64,000 bases of DNA from NCBI RefSeq assembly GCF_025567625.1, contig NZ_JAOQJC010000037.1, forward strand, positions 1 through 64,000, in the 5' to 3' direction. Source of the stretch: Paenibacillus sp. J5C2022 (lineage in GTDB: Bacteria > Bacillota > Bacilli > Paenibacillales > Paenibacillaceae). The notes under the pieces are model-generated. The model was not told where the DNA came from. It was given only the letters and a program-made list of their open reading frames with translations, and did not search any database. Within the stretch, counting starts at the first letter, position 1; each line of letters opens with the position of its first letter. A program made the translations under genes and the position numbers. This document shows, in pieces, positions 8,300-16,423 of the stretch.

Positions 8300-10807
8300 T
8301 TAGCGGTTACTTGGCACGACAGTTTCCGATTCCACGACTTCCGGCTCGACGGTAATCGGGGATAATTTAATGTTTCCTTTGATTGTCGGTTTGGACAGTG
8401 ACGGAGCAGGATAGATGACCGATCCTCGATCGTCGAGCTCACTCATCGTGCTGGCTTTCACTTGCGATTCGGACAACGTATACAGCGTATCTCCGGAATA
8501 GAGAATCCGCTTCACTTTCTTCCTGTAATCATATCCGTATTGCCCGCTCTTCTTGTAGTCATCGTCAGTCATGTGGGTGATGCGTCCCTGCAGCTGGAAG
8601 CCGCTATCCAGATCGACGCTATAAATATATGCGCCTTGATAAGTGAAGTCGCCGTATGCGGGGAAGCCGCCTGCAGCGGCCTCATCCTTGCTCTGCAATT
8701 CGTGCAGTTCCACCGGGAAAGCCATCAGCCCCTTCTGCCGCGAGAAGAGCAACGCCTTGTGATCATTCAGCAGATCGGAGTGCGTACCTCTATCGCCAAT
8801 AATCTCCTTGAATTTCTCTTTCGGATTGTTCACGTCCGTAATATCGAATAAGGCGATCTTCATGCCTTGGTAATAAGCTACCGTATCATCCGGCGACATG
8901 CCCTTGGAAGGCACTTCAATTGTATCCTTGCCGAATCCGATCAGATGATTCTCGTCATAGGGATGCAGGTAATCGCTGTATCCCGGAATTTTCAGCTTGC
9001 CCAGCAATGTCGGATTGTCCGGCTGTGTCAGGTCGATAGCGAATAAGGGATCGACATTGCGGAAGGTGACCATATAGGCACGGTCTCCCATGAAGCGGGC
9101 GGAATAGATTCTCTCGCCGGGAGCGAGTCCCTCCAGCTTGCCAACCGTCTTCATCCGTTCGTCCAGCACATACAGATTGTTGGTCGACTGTGCTTCACCC
9201 GTTGCCCACATATTGCCATTGGTTATGGCTGCTCGGAAGAATCCGCGGTGCTCATCCATGGAAAATTGATTGAGCAGCGCTCCCGGTACAGTCCCCTCTC
9301 CGATATAGACCACTTGTCCCTGATCCAGACGGAATTTATGGAATTGGGTTTGCTGCACATAAGCTTCGCCATTGAATTCGTGCCTCGACTGAGCGACGTA
9401 CAGATTTTTCTTGGAGGCATAGATGTTCTCTCCTGCGCCCAGATAAGACGAAATTTGCATACCGGTATCCGTATCGTCCAGATTAACGGCACCGACAAGC
9501 AGCATGCTCTGTTCGACGGGGTTCGGGAAGTAACGGATCTGATCAAGCGGAATAGTCTGCACTTTCTTCGCGATGGCGGTATCGCCATAGACCGGCTGAA
9601 AGCTTAAGGCTAGTTGTTCCATATCGGTGGGTTCTTGAGACCGCTTCTTGTTCACATTCGCTTCCGGTTGGACAACCATTGTATCGAAGGTGCGGTAATA
9701 GTGCGCATATTTGTTCGTGATGACATACAGGGCGCTGTCCACCTTCCGCGAGGAGAGATAGCTGCCTTCCTGGAACAGCTCGCGCTTCAATGTGGGCCGC
9801 CCATTATCGTCCAGCTCGTACTGCAGCGTTTTGACCGTGCTGCGGCTGTCGCCCATAGGTGGAGGCAAGCTAACCTCGGGCGATGGAGCCACATCTGTTG
9901 CAGCGGGTGTGCTCTGATTATCGCTATTCGAATCGGCTAATGGATAGGGGACGAATGTATGACTCTCGCCAAGGACGATTAACGTATTTCCGTCCACATA
10001 CAACGCCACGGGAGTGAATCCGTCCTCACTGTCATATTGCAAGGTGGCGGCCAACTGAGGCTTCTCTTCATCCGAGATGCTGGAGATGTAGACGTTTCTG
10101 CCGGATATTTGATAAATAAAATTGCCGTCCGTTTTCGCCCAATCCCCTTCATCTACACCGGCAACCTGCACGTTAGTCGTCGAATAGTCGTCTCCGGCCG
10201 TCGCTTCGGTAGTTATGTCGACGGATTCTTTGGCAGCTACCGATTCAAATTCTCCTGCAACGCTTATTATTCGCGTCTTGTACTCCAATGCCGGCGATTG
10301 CTGCAGCAGCTCTTGCAGCTTATCTACAGAGCCTATTGTGGGCAGCTGAAGAGGCTCATCGATGAAAATGGTACGCGTGGCGTTGTCCCAAGCGACGATA
10401 GAGCCGAACGACTCCGTGATCGCTCGCAGCGGTACCATTGTTACCCCGTTCACGAGGCGCGGCGCTGCTTCAAGCCGAATCGACGTATCTCTTGCCGTCA
10501 TAACCGTGGAGCCGATCGTAAGGATAGCTTCTCTGTCGCCACGGATCAGACGGACTTGCTTCGTACCGCCATTGATGGATTCCTCGAACGTGACTTCTGC
10601 GCCAAGCGCTTCTGCGATATCGCGGGCAGGTGCGAGCGTGACGCCGTCTTCAATGAATGCGGGCTCGGATAACGCCAATTCGGTGCCATTCACTTGAATT
10701 TGGATCGGTCTCTGCGCTGCTTCACTCTGTTGTGGCGGGCTTGCCACCAGCGGGATGATGGATAGCAGAATGGCCAGTGCGACAGCTACCATTCCTTTCT
10801 TCTTCAC
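8300..10807 (-). CDS. Exported beta-propeller protein with copper-amine-oxidase-like N-terminal domain
   Basis: 835 residues. An N-terminal signal sequence (basic start, then MVAVALAILLSIIPLVAS) is followed by a stalk domain of the copper-amine-oxidase N-terminal type (about residues 30-150; NGVTMVPLRAITESFG is diagnostic). The rest resembles the secreted beta-propeller family of Pfam PF09826, with repeated blades such as GVDEGDWAKTDGNFIYQISG. GTG 10807 is chosen because AAGGAGG at 10817-10823 precedes it by 9 nt; upstream in-frame codons lack a site. Probably a cell-surface protein; no catalytic role can be assigned. Its promoter region abuts the 113-bp repeat array. Confidence 0.85.
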   Translation of the reverse strand: MKKKGMVAVALAILLSIIPLVASPPQQSEAAQRPIQIQVNGTELALSEPAFIEDGVTLAPARDIAEALGAEVTFEESINGGTKQVRLIRGDREAILTIGSTVMTARDTSIRLEAAPRLVNGVTMVPLRAITESFGSIVAWDNATRTIFIDEPLQLPTIGSVDKLQELLQQSPALEYKTRIISVAGEFESVAAKESVDITTEATAGDDYSTTNVQVAGVDEGDWAKTDGNFIYQISGRNVYISSISDEEKPQLAATLQYDSEDGFTPVALYVDGNTLIVLGESHTFVPYPLADSNSDNQSTPAATDVAPSPEVSLPPPMGDSRSTVKTLQYELDDNGRPTLKRELFQEGSYLSSRKVDSALYVITNKYAHYYRTFDTMVVQPEANVNKKRSQEPTDMEQLALSFQPVYGDTAIAKKVQTIPLDQIRYFPNPVEQSMLLVGAVNLDDTDTGMQISSYLGAGENIYASKKNLYVAQSRHEFNGEAYVQQTQFHKFRLDQGQVVYIGEGTVPGALLNQFSMDEHRGFFRAAITNGNMWATGEAQSTNNLYVLDERMKTVGKLEGLAPGERIYSARFMGDRAYMVTFRNVDPLFAIDLTQPDNPTLLGKLKIPGYSDYLHPYDENHLIGFGKDTIEVPSKGMSPDDTVAYYQGMKIALFDITDVNNPKEKFKEIIGDRGTHSDLLNDHKALLFSRQKGLMAFPVELHELQSKDEAAAGGFPAYGDFTYQGAYIYSVDLDSGFQLQGRITHMTDDDYKKSGQYGYDYRKKVKRILYSGDTLYTLSESQVKASTMSELDDRGSVIYPAPSLSKPTIKGNIKLSPITVEPEVVESETVVPSNR

Positions 10808-10937
10808 AATCGTCTTCCTCCTTCTCGATATGGATTGAACTATGGATTGAACATCTCCATAGGGTTGAGACTTGGTTATTACGTTAGACGAAGCAGAATT
10901 GGAATAGGTTGCGCTTTCACAAGTTCTTAACAACGTG

Positions 10938-12330
10938 TCGAAAGTGTGCGCTATCGCTCAAAGTGATCACATAGTCCCATCATGTGTGCCTCGTCCCGCC
11001 GAAAGTCGCCGTCTATCGCTCAAAATGCTCACATAGCGACCGGAAATAAGCCGAAAGTGTCCGCTATCGCTCAAAATGCTCACATAGCCCCATCATAAGT
11101 GCCTCGCCCCGCTGAAAGTCGCCGTCTATCGCTCATATTGCTCACATAGCGACCGGAAATAAGCCGAAAGTGTGCGCTATCGCTCAAAATGCTCACATAG
11201 CCCCATCATAAGTGCCTCGCCCCGCCGAAAGTCGCCGTCTATCGCTCATATTGCTCACATAGCGACCGGAAATAAGCCGAAAGTGTCCGCTATCGCTCAA
11301 AATGCTCACATAGCCCCATCATAAGTGCCTCGTCCCGCCGAAAGTCGCCGTCTATCGCTCATATTGCTCACATAGCGACCGGAAATAAGCCGAAAGTGTG
11401 CGCTATCGCTCATATTGCTCACATAGCCCCATCATAAGTGCCTCGCCCCGCCGAAAGTCGCCGTCTATCGCTCAAAATGCTCACATAGCGACCGGAAATA
11501 AGCCGAAAGTGTGCGCTATCGCTCAAAGTGCTCACATAGCCCCATCATAAGTGCCTCGCCCCGCCGAAAGTCGCCGTCTATCGCTCATATTGCTCACATA
11601 GCCGCCGGAAATGAGCCGAAAGTGTGCGCTATCGCTCAAAATGCTCACATAGCCCCATCATAAGTGCCTCGCCCCGCCGAAAGTTGCCGTCTATCGCTCA
11701 TATTGCTCACATAACCGCTGGAAATGAGCCGAAAGTGTCCGCTATCGCTCAAAATGCTCACATAGCCCCATCATAAGTGCCTCGCCCCGCCGAAAGTCGC
11801 CGTCTATCGCTCATATTGCTCACATAGCCGCCGGAAATGAGCCGAAAGTGTCCGCTATCGCTCAAAATGCTCACATAGCCCCATCATAAGTGCCTCGCCC
11901 CGCCGAAGTCGCCGTCTATCGCTCATATTGCTCACATAGCCGCCGGAAATGAGCCGAAAGTGTGCGCTATCGCTCAAAATGCTCACATAGCCCATCATAA
12001 GTGCCTCGTCCCGCCGAAAGTTGCCGTCTATCGCTCATATTGCTCACATAACCGCTGGAAATGAGCCGAAAGTGTCCGCTATCGCTCAAAATGCTCACAT
12101 AGCCCCATCATAAGTGCCTCGCCCCGCCGAAAGTTGCCGTCTATCGCTCATATTGCTCACATAGCCGCTGGAAATGAGCCGAAAGTGTCCGCTATCGCTC
12201 AAAATGCTCACATAGCTCCATCATAAGTGCCTCGTCCCGCCGAAAGTCGCCGTCTATCGCTCATATTGCTCACATAGCGACCGGAAATAAGCCGAAAGTG
12301 TGCGCTATCGCTCAAAATGCTCACATAGCC
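10938..12330. repeat. Tandem array of about 12.3 units of 113 bp
   Basis: Units beginning CCGAAAGTGT start at 10938 (variant), 11051, 11164, 11277, 11390, 11503, 11616, 11729, 11842, 11954, 12066, 12179 and 12292; the spacing is 113 bp except for two 112-bp steps caused by single deletions. Each unit is itself two related halves of about 56 bp, each carrying CTATCGCTCA, then A/T-rich bases, then TGCTCACATAG. GCTAT/ATAGC forms a short inverted repeat around a duplicated GCTCA. Variation is by substitution only and there are no unique spacers. The array occupies almost the whole non-coding stretch 10808-12365. Confidence 0.95.
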
Positions 12331-12365
12331 GTCCCGGAGGAAATAGAGGCTATCCATTGGTATGT

Positions 12366-13070
12366 CTAGTGAAGCTGCAGTCGTGCCCCACGCACAGTCA
12401 GACGGTATCGCCGAATATAAGCTGCTTGTGTAGCAGAAGCTCCTTCTAATAAACCGACAGAAACAAGTTGTTTCATATTTCGACGAACGGTAGAAGGGTG
12501 CAGGCTTAATGATGTTGCAATTTGCATAGGTGAGCAAATTTGGTTCCCAGTTTGTCTGCTAATAAAGCGCAGAATTTCTCGCTGAACAGGAAGAATATGC
12601 CCCATAATGGGGTCGGATTTATTGGATCCATATAATTTGCCAAGCAATTGCTGAACATACTGTTGACACAGTCGGGGGTTGTCTTTCACATCATCGTACG
12701 AGAATCGGATCATAATCCAACCGTCCATAATCAGATCGTTTTGTCTGAAAAGATCGTCAGAAAACTGCCTGCGGGAAATATTGCGATTGTGCCAGCTATA
12801 TCCGTCAATTTCAATGCATATGCGATATGGCGGGCGAATGTAAGCAAAGTCCAGGAATCTGCTGCGATCGCGATAGTCGCATACTTCGTATTCAGGATGC
12901 AAATAACTAAAATCTTCAACGGCTTCCAGCCATATCTTCTTGGCGAAATCTGACTCTGCATGACCGTGTCCTTCCTTCAATCTTCTCCAACGTTCGCTGG
13001 TTTTAGCTCGCTGCTGCAAATGTTCGTTGATCCAATTACCATACATCTCCTCATACTTCATCACCATCAT
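12366..13070 (-). CDS. DUF559/Vsr-like nuclease-fold domain fused to winged-helix DNA-binding domain
   Basis: 234 residues. The N-terminal two thirds resemble the DUF559/very-short-patch-repair fold: SRFLDFAYI supplies a candidate catalytic Asp, ICIEIDGYSWH the E-x-D strand, and the segment RQNDLIMDGWIMIRFSYDDV the conserved end of that domain. The last 75 residues form a winged helix (PMQIATSLSLHPSTVRRNMK, then VSVGLLEG). Function is unknown; it could be a nuclease guided by its own DNA-binding domain or a regulator that has kept the fold. ATG 13070 follows AAGGAGGAG by 3-5 nt; ATG 13067 is an equal alternative. It ends 35 bp from the 113-bp array. Confidence 0.7.
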   Translation of the reverse strand: MMVMKYEEMYGNWINEHLQQRAKTSERWRRLKEGHGHAESDFAKKIWLEAVEDFSYLHPEYEVCDYRDRSRFLDFAYIRPPYRICIEIDGYSWHNRNISRRQFSDDLFRQNDLIMDGWIMIRFSYDDVKDNPRLCQQYVQQLLGKLYGSNKSDPIMGHILPVQREILRFISRQTGNQICSPMQIATSLSLHPSTVRRNMKQLVSVGLLEGASATQAAYIRRYRLTVRGARLQLH

Positions 13071-13090
13071 AATCTCCTCCTTAAAAAATA

Positions 13091-13135
13091 ACACCGCTCG
13101 TTCCTGAACGATAATCGTTCAAAAACAAGCGGTGT
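13091..13135 (-). promoter_or_regulatory. Terminator-like hairpin in the 5' leader of the nuclease-like gene
   Basis: On the minus strand ACACCGCT/AGCGGTGT (13128-13135 with 13091-13098) encloses a second perfect stem GAACGA/TCGTTC around 13106-13120, followed by TTATTTTTT and then directly by the AAGGAGGAG ribosome-binding site. There is no room for a promoter between hairpin and gene, so transcripts must read through it. It could be an attenuator, or a stabilising 5' structure; it could also terminate readthrough from the NUDIX gene. Confidence 0.7.
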
Positions 13136-13152
13136 GCTTCACCGATACAATT

Positions 13153-13181
13153 ATTGTACAGAACTTGCAAACAACTGTCAC
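13153..13181 (-). promoter_or_regulatory. Sigma-A-type promoter for the nuclease-like gene
   Basis: Minus-strand GTGACA (13181-13176), 17-bp spacer, TACAAT (13158-13153). Each box has five of six consensus bases. The predicted transcript would start near 13146, only about ten bases before the leader hairpin. Confidence 0.65.
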
Positions 13182-13308
13182 TCTCTTGATGCTGTACGCT
13201 CAGGTCTGAATATATAAGGTTGAGCTGACAGGCTAAAGTCTTCTAAGGATGAGACACCAGAAACCCCACTTCAACCGAGGCAATTGCATCGATAAGTGGT
13301 GGGAGTAT

Positions 13309-13719
13309 TCATGTACTTCGGCCCGATTCACATCCACTCTGAATGTGAACGACAGTAGGCAAGTCAGCGGGAGCCCATTCCAATTCATGAAGCCGCTCGG
13401 CTGGCAGCCACAACAATTGCTCGTGTTCATTAGCCCGAGGCTTACCTTCCACGACGACCGCCCAATAGGTAAGCAGCCTGACCCGAACAGAGGGATAGTC
13501 GTGTACGACATCCTCAATCATTTCCCCTACGTTAATTGTACATCCCAACTCTTCACGAATCTCTCTTACAAGCGTCTCTTCCGGGGATTCCCCAGCCTCC
13601 AGTTTTCCGCCCGGGAACTCCCATAGACCCGGCATGGACATGCTTCCGGAACGCAGCGCGCAGAGCACCAACTGCTCATTATTCCTGATTACCGCTCCAG
13701 CCACCGTTATTGCCTTCAT
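13309..13719 (-). CDS. NUDIX hydrolase, MutT-like (8-oxo-dGTP pyrophosphatase type)
   Basis: 136 residues. A complete NUDIX box is visible from residue about 38: GGKLEAGESPEETL followed by VREIREELG, matching Gx5Ex7REUxEExGU. The preceding GLWEFPGG and the C-terminal LPAERLHELEWAPAD match the MutT/CTP-pyrophosphohydrolase group that cleans oxidised nucleotides or related NTPs. ATG 13719 follows GAGGAGC by a normal distance; an upstream GTG/ATG adds 12 residues without site. It lies upstream of the nuclease-like gene on the same strand but a promoter and hairpin separate them. Confidence 0.9.
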   Translation of the reverse strand: MKAITVAGAVIRNNEQLVLCALRSGSMSMPGLWEFPGGKLEAGESPEETLVREIREELGCTINVGEMIEDVVHDYPSVRVRLLTYWAVVVEGKPRANEHEQLLWLPAERLHELEWAPADLPTVVHIQSGCESGRST

Positions 13720-13822
13720 ATCGTAGCTCCTCGTAAACTTGTCTGTTCTTGTCATCTATCGTACAAAAAGCCCGGCATGCATGCAAATCTGCTGAAAAAG
13801 GTGGCAGAAGTCGTAATGGAAG

Positions 13823-13960
13823 GTGTGGATAAGTAGGCTAGAAGTGGAAGTGTGGATAAGTAGGATAGAAGTGGAAGAGTGCAGAAGTGTGGATAAGTAG
13901 GATAGAAGTGGAAGAGTGCAGAAGTGTGGATAAGTAGGCTAGAAGTGGAAGAGTCCAGAA
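13823..13960. repeat. 37-bp tandem repeats
   Basis: GTGTGGATAAGTAGG recurs at 13823, 13850, 13887 and 13924 (steps of 27, 37 and 37 bp), each followed by ATAGAAGTGG or CTAGAAGTGG. The array lies in the 488-bp non-coding stretch 13720-14207 between divergent transcription units. The rest of that stretch shows only the GntR promoter and dyad listed separately. Confidence 0.85.
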
Positions 13961-14135
13961 GTTAGATGGTGACAACAATCGCAGATAGAGGAGGGGATAA
14001 AGGGAGGGAGAATTCAAAGAACCGAAGACGGCTACGTGGCAAGTCGGCAGTTGAGGCAGTCATGTTGCGCCATCGAATTTGCAAAGTAAAGGTTTGACAG
14101 CACACGTACCGGTCATGCGATTTTATAAATTAAGC

Positions 14136-14186
14136 TTGACGGAAAAATGTGAATGTTATATGGTTAGTTACATAAGTAATGAACCA
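14136..14186 (+). promoter_or_regulatory. Promoter and dyad operator of the GntR-ABC operon
   Basis: TTGACG at 14136-14141 and TATGGT at 14159-14164 with a 17-bp spacer form a plausible promoter. A 26-bp dyad at 14161-14186 overlaps the -10: outer arms TGGTT/AACCA, inner arms TTAC/GTAA, centre ATAA. This is the expected place and form for autorepression by the GntR protein encoded 21 bp downstream. The regulator-site pairing is inferred. Confidence 0.6.
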
Positions 14187-14207
14187 TGTAAGTGATGAGG
14201 TGATGAA

Positions 14208-14573
14208 ATGTTTCATGACCAGAGCCCGATATACCAGCAGATTGCTGAAGGAATTAAAAACGATATCGTAAGCGGAGCTTTGAAGGAAGAGGAACAGGTC
14301 ATGTCGACGAACCAATATGCGGCGTTCTACCGGATTAATCCCGCCACTGCGGCGAAGGGATTCCAATTACTGACGGATGAAGGGATCTTGTACAAGAAAA
14401 GAGGGATTGGCATGTTTGTAAGTCCGAACGCAAGAGAAACCTTGCTGGAGCAGCGGCGAGAGCGATTTTTCGAGGAAGTGGTGGATCGGATGCTGACGGA
14501 GGCGAATCAGATCGGCATTCCGCTCGAGGATATTGTGTTACGCATTCAGAATCGCAGGGGGGATCGGCCATGA
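14208..14573 (+). CDS. GntR-family regulator, YtrA subfamily
   Basis: 121 residues, the short YtrA-type architecture: a winged helix (SPIYQQIAEGIKNDIVSGAL, then MSTNQYAAFYRINPATAAKG) over about residues 5-72 and only a small helical dimerisation tail. Such proteins usually repress the ABC operon that contains them. GAGGTGATGAA precedes ATG 14208. The stop overlaps the ABC ATPase start by 4 bp (ATGA), so translation is probably coupled. A dyad just upstream is the candidate operator. Confidence 0.9.
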   Translation: MFHDQSPIYQQIAEGIKNDIVSGALKEEEQVMSTNQYAAFYRINPATAAKGFQLLTDEGILYKKRGIGMFVSPNARETLLEQRRERFFEEVVDRMLTEANQIGIPLEDIVLRIQNRRGDRP

Positions 14574-15451
14574 CATTGGACATTGAGGTACGCAGGCTGA
14601 CGTTGAAGTACGGGAGACAGAGAGCGCTGGAGGACATTTCGTTCAAGCTGCAAGGCGGCAAAATATATGGGCTTCTGGGACGCAACGGCTCAGGCAAGAC
14701 GAGTCTGCTCTCCGTTCTGGCGTCTCTGCGCAAGCAATCGGGCGGCGAAGTGTTCATAGGCGGACAGCATCCTTATGAAAATGCGGCTATTACCAGTCAG
14801 GTATGCATGGTGGGAGAAAGCGTCCATTTCGCAGACTCTTCTTCTATTAAAGACGTTCTTAGATTGGCCGAGATTTGCTGGCCGAATTGGGATGGCGAAT
14901 ATGCAAGCCGGTTGCTGGATACGTACGAGCTACCCTTGAAGAAACGAATTGATGGATTGTCGCGCGGAATGAAGTCGGCGCTGAGTGTTACGATCGGGCT
15001 TTCCAGCCGGGCTCCGGTTACGATTTTCGACGAAGCTTATATCGGTATGGATGCCCCGTCCCGATACGCATTCTACGATGAGGTGCTGAAGGATTACATG
15101 GAGCATCCGCGTACGATCATCTTGTCCTCTCATCTGATTGAAGAGATTGAGAATCTATTTGAAGAAGTGCTTATACTGGATCGGGGCAAGCTGCTCATTC
15201 ATGAGGAGTCGGAGGCCTTCCGCACTCGGGGGGCGTCAATAACCGGTCCTGAGCATCAGATTGACGCTATAGCCTCGGAGCTGCAAGTGCTGAACGAACA
15301 GAAGCTGGGAAGTACGAAGTCGGTAACGGTGTACGGAGAGCTTCCGGCCCGGCTGTTGGAGCGGATCGAAAGGGAGGGGCTGGCTGTTGGCCCGGTGTCC
15401 CTGCAGGACTTGTTCGTTCATATGACGAAGAAAGGAGCGAAGGAACGATGA
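14570..15451 (+). CDS. ABC transporter ATP-binding protein
   Basis: 293 residues, YtrB/EcsA-like. Walker A GRNGSGKTS is near residue 38, the Q-loop follows, the signature motif is the variant LSRGMKSAL near 125, and Walker B VTIFDEAYIGMD near 147 precedes the switch histidine in ILSSHLIEE. The Walker B Glu is present, so hydrolysis should be possible. The C-terminal 80 residues form an accessory domain. It is translationally coupled to the GntR gene before it and to the permease after it. Substrate unknown; drug or cell-envelope stress efflux is typical for this operon type. Confidence 0.9.
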   Translation: MTLDIEVRRLTLKYGRQRALEDISFKLQGGKIYGLLGRNGSGKTSLLSVLASLRKQSGGEVFIGGQHPYENAAITSQVCMVGESVHFADSSSIKDVLRLAEICWPNWDGEYASRLLDTYELPLKKRIDGLSRGMKSALSVTIGLSSRAPVTIFDEAYIGMDAPSRYAFYDEVLKDYMEHPRTIILSSHLIEEIENLFEEVLILDRGKLLIHEESEAFRTRGASITGPEHQIDAIASELQVLNEQKLGSTKSVTVYGELPARLLERIEREGLAVGPVSLQDLFVHMTKKGAKER

Positions 15452-16191
15452 ATCGAAAAGGTCAATCTCCGGTTTCCCGTGTCGCAAAACATCTATGCGC
15501 TTCGCATATACGGATAATGCTGTGGTACTGGGCCATATTTATAATCGCTTTCGTCATTGTCAGCATATTGCTGAATAACTTCGGTGTTATTGATGCAGAG
15601 GAAGATATGCTTCAGAGCATTAGCTATTCCCCCAAGATTTTTCTGCTTGTATTGGGAATTCTGTTGATAGCCTTATCGATGCCTTCCTATGTAACCAACG
15701 GCATTACGCGCAAGCACTTTGCTATGGGAACCATGCTCACCATATTGATTCTGTCCGTAGTCTGTGCGATTATTCAAAGTGTCGGAGTATACGCAGGAGC
15801 GTGGATCTATGATCTTTTGAACATGGAGCAGAATTGGGCGGAAACGGCTTTATTTCCGTCGCTCATCAATAGTATACTGATGTATGTGTTGTACTTTACT
15901 TATGGCTGGTTGATCGGCTCCAGTTACTATCGATTCGGATGGATGCCCGGGACGGGGATTACCATTGTTGCCGGAATAGTCGTCATTGCCATGGAGAAGC
16001 TGCTGGAGGCATCCTATGCAGGCGGTCAGCAAGCCAATATTACGATTGCGGGACTCGGGAAGATGAGCTTCTATATTGCGGACTTGGGCTTCGCGGTCGT
16101 GCATGTTATTATTCTGGTAGCGGCGTTGCTGCTTGGAGCTGCGAACTATTATGTGCTTCGCAATGCGGCGATTCGACGCAAGATTATTTAG
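15448..16191 (+). CDS. ABC transporter permease (multi-span membrane protein)
   Basis: 247 residues with about six hydrophobic segments, e.g. IMLWYWAIFIIAFVIVSIL, ILLIALSMPSYV and VHVIILVAALLLGAANYYVL. The start overlaps the ATPase stop by 4 bp, which with its membrane character identifies it as the permease half of the transporter. It ends in a basic tail. A strong terminator follows, closing the three-gene operon. No sequence family name is confidently recognised. Confidence 0.8.
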   Translation: MNRKGQSPVSRVAKHLCASHIRIMLWYWAIFIIAFVIVSILLNNFGVIDAEEDMLQSISYSPKIFLLVLGILLIALSMPSYVTNGITRKHFAMGTMLTILILSVVCAIIQSVGVYAGAWIYDLLNMEQNWAETALFPSLINSILMYVLYFTYGWLIGSSYYRFGWMPGTGITIVAGIVVIAMEKLLEASYAGGQQANITIAGLGKMSFYIADLGFAVVHVIILVAALLLGAANYYVLRNAAIRRKII

Positions 16192-16230
16192 AGTCAATAT
16201 TCGACAATATCCAACAATCATATAATGTAG

Positions 16231-16278
16231 AAAAAGCTGTAGCGAAAAGGTTTTTTAACCTTTGCTGCAGCTTTTTTG
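16231..16278 (+). terminator. Strong rho-independent terminator
   Basis: AAAAAGCTGTAGC pairs with GCTGCAGCTTTTTT and an inner AAAGGTT/AACCTTT closes the hairpin; the 3' arm ends in six T. It ends the GntR-ABC operon. Confidence 0.9.
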
Positions 16279-16423
16279 ATATTTCGATAGTAATCTACAA
16301 AGACTGGTATTATGATAAGAGTTAAGGGAGAAGTTTCTAGGGATTCATGACGAATAATGTCGAATTATGGATAATGATGATAGATGAAAATAAAGATGAA
16401 TAAAAGGATGGTTTGAGAAGGAT

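Noticed and set aside
10938..12330. CRISPR array
   Set aside because: Units are contiguous and nearly identical over all 113 bp; there are no variable spacers and no cas genes.
12208..12537. 109-residue minus-strand frame
   Set aside because: Half lies in the 113-bp array and half is out of frame with the nuclease-like gene, which has the better start and motifs.
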